From contig JAHEWK010000021.1 of NCBI GenBank assembly GCA_020740775.1, positions 923,795-987,794 on the forward strand: 64,000 nt of DNA, read 5' to 3'. Made by a program: the position numbers and the translations under genes. The notes below the pieces were generated by a model that did not search any database, was not told the DNA's origin, and saw only the letters and a program-made list of their open reading frames with translations. Shown in pieces: positions 1 to 9,178 of this stretch; the stretch's first letter is position 1, and each line of letters opens with the position of its first letter. This DNA comes from Ilyonectria destructans (lineage: Eukaryota > Ascomycota > Sordariomycetes > Hypocreales > Nectriaceae).

Positions 1-1223
1 AGACGGTCACCTCTCCTGTGGCAGCAGCACTTTGAGAAAGGCCTGCTTTCGCTGGGCTTTCGCCGAGTGCCCGGCGAGGACTGCTGCTGGCTACATGGAG
101 AAATTGTCTTCTTCTTCTATGTGGATGACTGCGTTCTCTGTTACCCAAAGACCGTTGAAGGAAAAGCAATACAGCTAATTGAAGACCTCCAGAAACTCTA
201 CCACATCGAAGGAGGCGCACCTCTTCACTGGTTCCTAGGCATCGAAGTTATCCGCGATCGAGCAACCCGCCGGCTCTGGCTTTCCCAGTCCGTATATATC
301 GACAAGGCTCGTCGACTGCTCGCCGATTCCTCGCCGAATCCTAGGCATAACACTCCAATGGCACTCGAGGAGCTCCTTCCGTTTGACTGTAATACGACCC
401 GCAACTTACCAACCTATACCAACGGAAGGTCGGAACTATCATGTACGCCGCGGTTATGACTCGACCGGATATCGCTTTCGCAGCAAGCAGGCTAGCACGA
501 TTCAACCAGAACCCAGGCCCTAAACATCACGAGGCCGCGGACCGGGTCCTATGGTATCTCTTACGAACGCGGGGACTTTCCTTGCAATATGGAGCCGAGC
601 CCAGCAGCGGAGATGACGGCCTTTCGGTGGCTTCTGATGCTAGTTTCGCCGACAACTCGCTGGACCGTCGGAGTTCACAGGCATTTGCTATGAGCCTCTT
701 CGGCGGCATGACTTCTTGGAGAGCCAATAAGCAGGATACGGTAACAACATCAACAACAGAGGCCGAGTTGCTAGCCCTTTCACAAGCAGCTAAGGAAGCC
801 CTCTTCGCAAGCCGTCTCATCTCGTCCCTACATATCGACCTACGGTCGCCGACTGCTCGGCGAGGAGTCGCCCCTCCTTCCCAAGTGACTATCCAATGCG
901 ACAATAAGCAGACTATTCGCCTAGTTAAGGAAGAGCTGATCAAGCTACGTACCAAGCTACGGCATGTCGATATACACAACCACTGGCTTCGGCAGGAAGT
1001 CACACAGGGCCGGATTGACGTTATCTACACACCATCAGCTAAACTGCTCGCTGATGGCTTCACAAAGAGCCTCCCACGAGAGGCCTTTGAGGCCTTCATT
1101 CAGCAACTAAAGCTCGCTGACCTCTCGGCGAGACTGGCCCGAAACCGGAAACATGAATTGGAGGATGAGAAGGAAGCCCTAGTGATCCCAGAAGTCAGCC
1201 CAAAGGCTATGCCTTCGAGCTGA
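1..1223 (+). mobile_element. Ty1/Copia retrotransposon, 3' part of pol (RT end and RNase H), broken
   Basis: The reading frame is open at the left edge, so the element starts outside the window. Frame 1 encodes the end of the Copia reverse transcriptase, with the catalytic motif FFYVDD near position 112 and the downstream block HWFLGIEV. The rest lies in another frame from about 441: MYAAVMTRPDIAFAASRLAR, then the Copia RNase H with DASFADN, STTEAELLAL and the late block KLRHVDIHNHWL. The join near 425-440 needs a one-base shift, because KVGTIMYAAVMTRPD is read only after changing frame. The stop at 1221-1223 is followed by a short purine tract (gaagggg) and then an LTR, the normal order at a Copia 3' end. 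The copy is therefore inactive in pol, while its 3' end is intact. Family assignment is firm; age and full length cannot be judged. Confidence 0.9.
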
Positions 1224-1230
1224 AGGGGCG

Positions 1231-1460
1231 TGTTGAATTGGTGGCATGTTGGAACACCAGGGCTCCAGGGAGTCACACGAGAAACAGGAGATTGTCAGGC
1301 GATTCGGAAGGGGCTCGCCGAGCCTTCGGCCGGCTGGCCCGTATTAGGAAGAAAAGGAAAGCAAGACCTCCCTGATAAAAAGGGGGGGAGCTACAGTGAA
1401 CAGATACACAATACACACACATGTTCAAGGTCATCATTTGGTCATACCAGCAATTCGACA
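1231..1460 (+). repeat. 3' LTR of the Copia element
   Basis: It begins TGTTGAATTGG directly after the purine tract and ends AGCAATTCGACA, giving TG...CA ends. It aligns over most of its length with the solo LTR at 1786-2027: both begin TGTTGAATTGG, share the stretch around GGGGCTCGCCGAGCC, and end with ACAGATACACAATACACACACATGTTCAAGGTCATC-type sequence. No second target duplication can be tested because the 5' LTR is outside the window. Confidence 0.8.
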
Positions 1461-1582
1461 GTATATCTGTCGACTAAAAGTGGGGGCCTGAGGTATCTGC
1501 ACCAATAGGCGGTCTCGACCCTGGAGGTCACTACGTGACCACCCGATCGGATGCTTTGTACATGATCCAATCTAACACATAC

Positions 1583-2449
1583 AGGCACAGCCCCGTACAC
1601 GCACAGCCGGTCTAATTAGTCAGCAATAGCACTATAAATCCCCCCCTTAAGTGCCCTAAGGGCCCTATAACAACAATGGACCTCCCACCTCAACAGCTTT
1701 ATACTTCGCAAGAAGATCTTCACTTAGATCTTATGATTTACGCAGCAGTTGGTGGCTATAAATTTATTATTCGCCGCTCACGTTCTGTTGAATTGGAGGC
1801 ATGGAATATCAGGGCTCCATGGTGTTACGTGTGGAATCGGGAGGCCTTCGGGCCCGAGTCGGCGGGGGCTCGCCGAGCCCTCGGCCGGTCAGGAAAGGCA
1901 GTAATCTCAGGGCCCCACTTATAGGCCCGGGGCGTAGTCCTAAGTTGACCGCCCCTGACAGCAAGAACAGATACACAATACACACACATGTTCAAGGTCA
2001 TCAATTGGTCATACCAGCAATCCAACACGTTCATTTTGGCAAGGCTCTGAGCGACCTACTATTTTATATGCTTGCAATCGCTGGCGTCAAGGCTGCCAAT
2101 TTTCAATTCTAGCTAAAGAAGACTCTTACGGCTTGTGGCATCTCAAACATCGCACTGAAGCCCGATTTTCCTACCACAACCACGGGCCCCAGCAGCCCCG
2201 AGAGCACCCCCGCCAGCAGCTACGAGAGCCCCAGCAGCCCCAAGAGCCCGAGCCGCAGGAGCCGCTGGAAAAGAAATTACCTACCTGTAGCAAATGTCAT
2301 ATAGAAGGCCATAGAAGGGGTGCAAAATGCTGTATTTTACGTGGTCAAGATAGCCTATAAATACAGGGCCCTTAGGGCACTTAGGGGGGGATTTATAGTG
2401 CTATTGCTGACTAATTAGACCAGCTGTGCGTGTACGGGGCTGCCTGGCC
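1583..2449. mobile_element. Internally deleted Mutator-like (MULE) element with about 88-bp inverted ends
   Basis: The left end (about 1583-1670) and right end (about 2361-2449) are near-perfect inverted repeats; both contain CCCCGTACACGCACAGC, GGTCTAATTAGTCAGCAATAG and CTATAAATCCCCCC. Between them lie remnants of a MULE transposase. N-terminal pieces such as GGYKFIIRRSR and CQFSILAKEDSYGLWHLKHR fit the FAR1/WRKY-GCM1-like DNA-binding domain. A C-terminal CCHC knuckle reads CSKCHIEGHRRGAKC (2281-2325). The catalytic middle is missing, so this is a non-autonomous derivative. A solo Copia LTR (1786-2027) sits inside the N-terminal part. I did not find a convincing 8-11 bp target duplication at the outer ends, whose exact limits are uncertain by a few bases. 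Confidence 0.7.
1786..2027 (+). repeat. Solo Copia LTR with 5-bp target duplication CGTTC
   Basis: TGTTGAATTGGAGGCATGG starts the repeat and CCAGCAATCCAACA ends it. The five bases before (1781-1785) and after (2028-2032) are both CGTTC. It belongs to the same family as the LTR at 1231-1460. Removing it and one CGTTC rejoins the MULE protein frame around RRSR and FWQGSERPTI, which supports later insertion into the MULE relic. Confidence 0.88.
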
Positions 2450-2561
2450 TGCGACATTAGCTCTAAGTTGAGAAAATTTTCGCCTACACTAGTCAGTTTA
2501 GTCTAGAATCCAGCCACCTGCCGCCACTACCTTCTTTACCTCGGCCTGTTTTTAGCGTTAC

Positions 2562-2672
2562 CGGTATGAGCTGGTATACCGGTAATACCATGGTATTGAG
2601 ATTTCCTCAAACCATACCAGGTCTTGGCGGTATATACCATACCAATACCAACTCATACCGGACCATTCCGAT
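2562..2672. repeat. Short inverted-repeat (foldback) element relic
   Basis: CCGGTATGAGCTGGTAT near 2563 is repeated in inverse form as ATACCAACTCATACCGG near 2652-2669. Between them are further GGTAT/ATACC alternations, so the segment can fold on itself. It abuts the broken 5' end of the amidase pseudogene. No target duplication was identified, so the superfamily is open. Confidence 0.4.
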
Positions 2673-2679
2673 CACTGAT

Positions 2680-3876
2680 AGTACGTCCACTTCTGGCTTC
2701 TATTGACACTCTTACAGCGTTGACTCGTTTGGCTGGAGGCAGCCTGAGACAGCCAGCCTCTCAGGAAGGTTTATTCGCGCTCCGTCCAAGTTGGGGAGCT
2801 TTGTCTATGAATGGCGTCTTTCCTCTCGCATTGTACTGTACCTCCCTGCTCATTCTATAAATATTATCCTGACCCCTATTTAGCTCCCTTGACACAATCG
2901 GGCTTCTTTGTCGCGATGTTGACATTCTTCACAAAGTGACGGCAGCTTGGCTGAGTGGTAAATCATGCTCGGAAGAATACGTACGCCAATTTTCCTTATT
3001 TTTCCTCAATTCACAATCTATGCCAAACTTCCAGAGGTCACTTACTAATTCGAGCACGGGAAGAATGTAACCAAGATCACTGTCCTCTCTGACTTTGAGT
3101 ATGGACTCGGCCATGCTGAGTGTCTTTTTGATAAATTTGTCTTGTGTTTAGAAGAGGCAACTGATGTCAAAAGCACAAGAATAAATCTGAGTGACAATTG
3201 GAAAGAGGCAAATCCTTCGTATGATGGCAAGCTCTCCATCTGTTTTTCAATTATAGTTCTAACGACTACCAGGAACGAGGCAGAGGAATCGACCGCAGAT
3301 GAACAAAAGGCTGCCCTAGAGCGTAGGGAAGTATTCAAAGCTTGGTTCCTTGGCTCCGTTTTAGCCGCAGGTGTTTCTGAAGAGCTCACCACCATCATTG
3401 TCGCCCCCATCTCAGATGAGGGGCCGAAATATCGCGACGAGTATAAAGAGTATGAAGCCCCTCTGGGCAATTCTTTGCTCCAAGTTAACTGTTATAATGA
3501 AGAAGCCCTTGGATGGGAGGTAACGGATTTCACCGCAACTTTATTTCCTCACTTACCGGCTGCCCCGAGGTTGTTGTTCCCAGTGAGTAAACCCTCGACA
3601 GCACGTTAGACCTTATTAACGGATATGATTCATAGTCGGCCAGATACCCTATACATCCCGCGTCACTAAGCGACAAGAGTTTCTGCCAATCGTGGTTGCG
3701 ACTCTAGGGCCTCATGGTAAGGTTCTGTAACTCGTAGTATGGCATATACCTAACCCTCCCTAGGTACAGATATTGCCCTGACAAAGTTCGTAGTAGACGT
3801 GCTTCGCAAGTCAGGCATGCAGACTTCGGTTAGCACGGGAACAGAAGCTTTTCCACAAACCGGTGAAGCTTGTTGA
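2680..3876 (+). pseudogene. Amidase-signature family gene, 5'-truncated and decayed
   Basis: Recognisable amidase-signature blocks occur in the right order but in shifting frames. These are GGSLRQPASQEGLFALRPS with GALSMNGVFPLA (about 2735-2835), SSLDTIGLLCRDVDILHKV (about 2880-2935), INLSDNWKEANP (3180s), REVFKAWFLGSVLA (3325-3365), and the C-terminal GQIPYTSRVTKRQEFLPIV with TDIALTKFVVDVLRKSGMQ (3640-3825). One intron is still readable at 3717-3763 (GTAAGG...CTAACCC...TAG, in frame on both sides). The part encoding the N-terminus and the first catalytic lysine is absent, apparently replaced by the repeat on the left. Stops and frame changes occur between blocks. Amidases of this family hydrolyse carbon-nitrogen amide bonds; this copy cannot make a full enzyme. 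The family call is strong, the exact subfamily unknown. Confidence 0.8.
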
Positions 3877-4381
3877 ACTCACTTCTCGCGGTACTTATAC
3901 TGGACTTGCAATGATGGATTTGACTAGACCTTCGTGGGAACGGCTCAGCTACTAGATCAAGTGGATGGGAAATTCTCAGTCTGAGCACGTCAACCCAGCT
4001 CCCTTGTATAGAATTGAACAATCTGTCACTGGACTTCTGGAATATAAGATCTTCTCCGACTCCTAGCCTTTTGTGGGCTATTCAAAGGGTCAATGTCTAG
4101 CGCTAAATATTATTATACGTGGCGTCTTGATTTTGTATTCTAGCACAGCCAGATAGGCCCGTTTCAGGCGTTCCCGGAGCCTCGGCCGGTGTTTTTCATC
4201 AAGTCGTAGAGCTGTGGTTCGTCCCAAGGCTGCAACGGGCCCGTCTCTCTCTGACAGACATGAGTAGAAGCCGCTCTGTGGAACATAGATCAGAAGTAGC
4301 CGTAACGCAAACCTTACATATGCACTCCAGTTCTCCCCGTTATTGAGATTTTGGCTATACAAATAGCACATGTACCCCACA
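3877..4381. other. Intergenic, nothing recognised
   Basis: Between the amidase relic and the next secreted-protein gene I see only shadow reading frames. The last 300 bases would contain the promoter of the gene starting at 4382. Confidence 0.5.
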
Positions 4382-4980
4382 ATGATAGGTAGGCTTCTGC
4401 TACTTCTTGGACTATACCATACAGTGTCGGCAAGCGAAACACAGAGTAGCAGCATAAAACCACACGAACAGTACTCGTCTTCTGTTGGCGTCCTTGGCTG
4501 TAAAATTGATACGAATCGAGTGGCGTATTGGCCTGGCCCAGTTGATTGTAACAGCATTTGTATAAAGGTGTCTTATGGTGGCCGTACTCTCCATTTGCTC
4601 CACATCGACACTCGGACGGCAGTTACGACATATCTTACGACGCCTGGAACTACTTGGCATTTGGCACCTCAGCTGTCGATGACCCTCATGAAGGTGGGGG
4701 GATCTTGATGGAACATGAGTACGTCTCTCCCACCGAGTGTCATCATTTACTTGATTCTGGGCTGCTACCGCTTTCGGCCGCAACCAGGATGAATTACTTG
4801 GTTCCTTGTCTCGAACAACCAGACAGCTGGGTAGCAAATAATCATCAACTCTTCAACATCTACGATTCGAGCTGCAAATACGGTTGGGACGAGACGTGCA
4901 CACTTGACTTGGCTATCAGTAACCAAGCATGCTGTCCTCACATGTTAGGCTCGCGGGATACGTGGAGGGTCTGCCAGTAA
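4382..4980 (+). pseudogene. Fungal secreted protein gene with a single frameshift
   Basis: The start at 4382 gives a compact signal peptide (MIGRLLLLLGLYHTVSA, cleavage before SETQ). A conserved-looking extracellular domain begins GCKIDTNRVAYWPGPVDC and includes SICIKVSYGGRTLHLLHID. After about 4608 the homologous sequence continues only in another frame: DGSYDISYDAWNYL, then CKYGWDETCTLDLAISNQ and CCPHMLGS before the stop at 4978-4980. The break is between HID and DGSYDIS; no intron borders fit there, so a one-base loss is the simplest reading. Cysteines are numerous and the whole is free of membrane segments. I recognise this as a recurring fungal secreted family but cannot name a function. 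It is either a recent pseudogene or a sequencing error. Confidence 0.65.
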
Positions 4981-5516
4981 TGAATATCGCTTATGGTACC
5001 GGTGAACTAGTGGCTGCTTAGTGAAGGTAGTGAACTAGCCGGGAGTTGGTGTTTATTACGGTTATTCTCGAGAGACGCGATATTTGTACAAGGACTCACG
5101 CCTAGAGCATGGCCTTCCTCTGTGCCCCATCAAGAAAAATGAAATAGAGACGTACAAACTAGTAATAAAACAGGTTTAGGGCTTGGAATATCATCAATAC
5201 TAGCAATGGAAAACTTCCTCAAGCACATTTTATTTAGCTACACTAATGAACTATTGAACGCGAGGTACCTCCATTCCTCAACGGGAATGGCAGATGGAAA
5301 TGGAAGGCGAAGCGATATTTGGAATACAGGAGTGCGCCCCTTGACTTGGCCATCAGGCTTTGTGTATCGGACTGTAACTATCAAACTACCGGTTAGACCG
5401 TATAAAAGGGAATATACACTCCACTGATGCGTAGTGCAATACCAGATTATACTCCATGCTATAGTAACAATTTTCTACCTGATAGGATTTTGAAAGGGCA
5501 GAGTCGCCTGCACTTC
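4981..5516. other. Intergenic, nothing recognised
   Basis: This separates the 3' ends of two convergent secreted-protein genes. Short open frames here have no domain, signal peptide or sensible exon structure. Confidence 0.5.
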
Positions 5517-6159
5517 TTACAAGTCCATAATAACTGGATCTTCCCAAGAAACCGACTTGGGAATGCATGTTGTGCACCTAGCACACATGAAATGCGTCAT
5601 GACATACCCTAGCATTCCCCCGCCCTCTGGGGTTTTCTGGTGGAACAGATCAGGCCAGCCGTTCTGTGTCTCGGGCCATGCAAAAAACTTGATGGTTGCG
5701 CATCGGTTGTCGGAGGAGAGTCTATGTGTGTCAGCAGATGCTATCCCTTCCTGTCACATGAACATACATGGACATTCGGCAGATTACACCAGGCTCTAAA
5801 AAGACGGAACCCACGTGGCCAGCGAGCTCGGGGCCTAGTTTAGAACATGTGTAGTCGAGGTCGGGATAGTACGCGAAGCATGGCGGACCCCAGTCTTCAT
5901 CTCGGCAAAAGTAGACCTGACATACCTCACTGTTAACAAAGAACCCGAGAATCTGGAGCTATGATACCCATACCATTCCGGTATACCTCTCATCGGGATT
6001 AGGGTGTGTAGGAGTGGTTCCTAAGCGAGATTTGAGCTCCTCCGGGTCGATGACATCATTTCGGGGGAGAGCACAGGCTTCCCACGGGCTGATGGAGGCG
6101 GCAAGACAAAGATGGAGGCAAATGGGTACCGGTAAAACAAGAGAAATGGTGAGCTTCAT
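5517..6159 (-). CDS. Small secreted cysteine-rich protein, three exons (candidate effector)
   Basis: The exons on the minus strand are 6159-5987, 5929-5768 and 5721-5517. Intron 1 (57 bp) is GTATAC...GTTAACAG; intron 2 (46 bp) is GTATGT...GCTGAC...ACATAG. All junctions keep the frame, giving 179 residues. The N-terminus MKLTISLVLPVPICLHLCLA is a signal peptide. The mature part has about ten cysteines, in blocks such as EVCQVYFCRDEDWGPPC, YTCSKLGPELAGHVGS, EPGVICRMS, SSDNRCATIKFFAWP and CARCTTC. The pattern, with a VYFC core, a tryptophan, a GPELAGHVGSV strand and a GVIC turn, resembles small secreted proteins common in plant- and insect-associated fungi, but I cannot assign a named family. 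The start is the first ATG giving a signal peptide; upstream in-frame ATGs lack one. Exon 3's C-terminal 40 residues are the least certain part. Confidence 0.65.
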
Positions 6160-6644
6160 GATTATTGTCGATGGCTTTGAATACCGCCTACGTGTAGTTT
6201 CTGTTTTATTGTCAATGGTGGCTTGAGATAATCTTCGACCTCGAACTGAGGCCTTTATACTGGGGATTCGAACAGAGGTGATTGCATGAAGGTTGATCCT
6301 TTTCTCATCGCATGGATGATGGACCATATAGAAATCCTCCTGCTGGTGAAGTGGGGTCGCGATGAACACGGCCATATGCGTCGCTCCCGCAACTGGAGCC
6401 AGCTTTGGTGACATATGCATCATACAAGATCTTAGCACGCCGTGGGGGGGCCAAATCTATCGGGTAATCACACCCCAGGCTACTGTATCACTCGTGTACT
6501 GTAACGTCGCCCCGGTGAGCTCTCATCCTCTTCATCTTGTTCCTGCAGTTCTTTCCTCCCTCTCTCTCCCTCCTGCTCCGGCCGACTTGTAATTTCATCC
6601 GCCCATAAAAATGCGCTGCACCGGTCTACCCCCTTCACAATTTC
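6160..6644. other. Upstream region of the small secreted protein gene; nothing else recognised
   Basis: This should hold the promoter of the minus-strand gene ending at 6159. I found no conserved coding sequence or repeat in it. Confidence 0.4.
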
Positions 6645-6850
6645 CTACGTGTGTTGCCAAAACTCCAATACGAGCCACATATACCACACTAGCAACTCAC
6701 TCAATTCCCGTGGCAAGGATCGTTGAATTACCTTGACGTGTCCCGTCCTTCGGAAGCCCTTGTGGTACAGCGTGACGAAAAATACCATCGAGCCGTATGC
6801 ATATATGTTGCGTAAACCCCCATTCACCGTATTGCACCTTCGGATCCTTC
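6645..6850 (-). pseudogene. OrsD / telomere-linked-helicase-like (DUF3505) fragment
   Basis: The minus-strand frame contains RNIYAYGSMVFFVTLYHKGF and RSLPRELSELLVWYMWLVLE. This matches the block that in OrsD-like and telomere-linked helicase-like fungal proteins reads roughly LPREVGELLVWYLWLVLPF. It lies downstream, in the same orientation, of the N-terminal fragment at 7541-8308. The two are probably pieces of one decayed gene, with other material inserted between them. Confidence 0.5.
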
Positions 6851-7144
6851 TTTACAGATATCTACCCCAATCCTAACAGACGGCCCGTCCGGACCCGCAG
6901 ACAGCCCCTCAGGGCAACCTAGGCTAGCAGCCTACCTTCTCTTTATTCTAGATACTGCAGAGCCTAGGGTCTAGGCTCTAGGTCTTTCAGACTGACACAG
7001 ACCGGGCACGAGCTCGAATGGAGGAGCCAACGGACACGGCTACCATATCAATTTCCCTTCTAAGGTTTGATTCGCAGGATATCCATCTGGATAGTCTATT
7101 AGATAGTCTCCAGCGCGCCACATACCCCAGGGGAGGTCTGGGGC

Positions 7145-7187
7145 ACCTTGCGCCCCCTTTGGCGTTAAATATACTACTACTACTAGT
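7145..7187 (+). repeat. 3' terminal tail of a 5'-truncated LINE
   Basis: CGCCCCCTTTGGCGTTAAATA is followed by (CTA)n. The same sequence recurs at 42033-42075, and the complete LINE ends with the similar GGGCGTAATAAATCTACTACTACTAC at 18368-18392. It therefore marks the 3' end of a heavily 5'-truncated Tad-like insertion. The next sequence is a TPR gene fragment. Confidence 0.6.
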
Positions 7188-7330
7188 AGTCTTGCTTGTC
7201 TCCATCACTTGCACCTCTAGCTTCTCTGCCTCGTCCCATCGGCCCTGCTTCCTGTATGTTGATGCAAGATTGCCCATGCTGGTCAGCGTTTCCGGATGAT
7301 CAGCTCCTAGTTTCGCCTTGTACAGGAGGA
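7188..7330 (-). pseudogene. Kinesin-light-chain-type TPR repeat fragment
   Basis: The minus-strand translation reads KLGADHPETLTSMGNLASTY, then RKQGRWDEAEKLEVQVMETS, an almost canonical TPR unit of the NB-ARC/TPR genes of fungi. It breaks off at the LINE tail (7145-7187), and no continuation (the expected next KLG.DHP block) is found on the other side. It is a single-repeat fragment, not a gene. Confidence 0.65.
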
Positions 7331-7540
7331 GTATCGGATACTAGTGTGCAGGCTCTGCTATTCTGGTATTCAACTGCAGGCTAGAATCGAACGGCATTTC
7401 CGCAATCAACACCAACTCATGGGGCAAGCGTTGAACGATATCAAGGACTATTTCGGGACCCGAAAGGTCGATAATTAATCGCATGTGGTCATCCCCTAGG
7501 ACGGGTCTGAGGCGATCGATGCGCTCAGGGTGTTTGATGG

Positions 7541-8308
7541 TTACAGCTGCACACAATGCCGATACTTGACCACGGTGCGCAAGAATATGACGCAGCGCTG
7601 GAGAGGTGTTGGTCTTCGTTCGCCTCTTTGCTGTTCCAGCCGCCCGCGCTCCTCGGCGAAAAGCTGCTGCGCGAGATTCCTAACGGGTTCGGGGGCCGCC
7701 TGAAAAAGAAGGCTGTGGTGCATGAAGCCCCGGTCCAGCTGCCTGTGGCTGCCAACAAGCCATGACCGTCGGATGTCCTTGGCCGTCCAGCTCTGAAATA
7801 ACAGCCCTTGTTGGAGATGGTCTCGCAGCCAGCGGTGCCGTTGCCGAGCTGCAAGCCGAATCTTATCGCTGTGACAGGTCTTCAAGTGTGGCACCAGGAC
7901 CTTCTCACTGGTAGACCGCAGGCCGCAGTGATTATATGCTGAACCTTGCTATGGGGCGAGGTGTGGGTGCGGACTAGAGCCATCGGGTTGTAAGGGGAGT
8001 GCCTCTGAGTCTGGCAGGCTCAGTGAATGGATAAGAGGATTCAGACCTCGGCGAGCACTCTTGGCAATATCATGGTTCTCGCCCAGATGTCTCGATATGC
8101 GGTCGCTATTGGGTTTCAGGGCAAACCCGCATTTGATGCAGAGGATGGCAAGCTCAGGCTTATTATAGTATAAGCCTAGCTTCACTAGCTTTTGGAGCTC
8201 TTCAAAGGGTAAATTAATAGTAGATTCAGCATAGGGATGAGTGCTATTGCGAAAATTATAGAATGATAAATGAAAGCTTATTGAGATAAATAGTGTGCCG
8301 GGGGCCAA
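7541..8308 (-). pseudogene. OrsD-like (DUF3505) N-terminal region with nonsense codon
   Basis: One minus-strand frame runs from 8308 to 7541, interrupted only by TAG at 7949-7951 where CAG (Gln) would fit (HLAP-stop-QGSAYNHCGLRS). It has the typical N-terminal block LQKLVKLGLYYN and a C2H2-like finger, LCIKCGFALKPNSDRISRHL followed by GENHD. A second conserved part follows (VPHLKTCHSDKIRLAARQ, then QSWTAKDIRRSWLVGS). OrsD-like proteins are frequent in subtelomeric and cluster-associated fungal DNA; their function is not established. The C-to-T change making the stop is the type produced by repeat-induced point mutation, but one site proves nothing. After 7541 the frame stops and unrelated fragments follow. 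Confidence 0.65.
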
Positions 8309-8670
8309 CGGTCTACCGGAGTTTTAATACAGTAGGGACCATTAGCTAGCTTCATTATGGCCCTACTTAAGGCGTCAAGTCTGCTAGAAAATTGAACGGC
8401 ACGCTTTTTCCTTCTTTCAATTAAGACTTTGTTTTTTGTCGTATCACACTCGTTACACTATAGCTGTCGCAGCAGCTCTTGTCGATATTTATCTTTTCTT
8501 TCACTTCTCAGATATCAGAAAGCAGTATATCTACTGTTTCCTGCGTCTCTTGCCTCAGGAAATGGCTGTTCTGTTACTTTTTCTTGCTTTCCTTCCCTCT
8601 CCAGCTCCTACCCTCCTGACGGGTGTGGTCTGCACTAAAAGCCGCTCTCACCAACAAAGTGTCCTGACAG
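8284..8670 (-). repeat. Dispersed repeat, copy 1 of 3
   Basis: Read on the minus strand, this segment matches 45053-45363 plus 45764-45808, and 57088-57452. Shared landmarks are TTAGTGCAGACCACACCCGT, GCTGCGACAGCT, ACGCCTTAAGTAGGGCCATA and TTAAAACTCC. It lies directly upstream of the OrsD-like fragment, so it could be that element's 5' region. No inverted ends were found. Confidence 0.7.
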
Positions 8671-9178
8671 AGCCACAGTGTCCTGATAGGTCTGTCCCGT
8701 GGGATCACAATTCCTAGGAGCTGCCGTAGGTCTCCAAGGCTCTGTATTTTATCCTGATCACTACGCTGGGGTCGTCCAAGGGGGCCTTAAAGCAAGGGCC
8801 CCGCAATGGACATTGCGTTAAAGTGTGGGCGTAGACGTTGTCGGCGGTCCTGGAGGCACTAGCTCCGCTTGATCCGAATCAAGTTTAGGACAATTACCTC
8901 ACTACGGCTCTCTCCACGACGTCACGACTCTTGCTGATAATATTCTTTCTCTTTGTGGTATGGTTGGGTTTGCACGGCCAGTGTGTTAGCGCGTGTTCAA
9001 TGGCAATACGCTCATTATTGAGGTGTTCTGGGATTCAACGATCATTCGGTAATCGATCGCAGCAATTCTCACTTCTTTAGTGTCATAACTATCTAAAGAT
9101 CCGGATCACAACGAATTTGTTTGAATCACACTTGTGGGCATTACCAAGCTGCCATTGCCTGCCAATTTTAGACATCTT
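8671..9178. other. Intergenic, nothing recognised
   Basis: There is no conserved frame. This is the 3' side of the minus-strand gene ending at 9179. Confidence 0.45.

Noticed and set aside
2940..2970. GGCTGAGTGGT, resembling a tRNA D-arm
   Set aside because: It lies inside the amidase reading frame (TAAWLSGK) and has no matching T-arm.
4090..4837. Minus-strand frames of 141-155 residues
   Set aside because: They are shadows of the frameshifted secreted-protein gene on the plus strand and show no domain.
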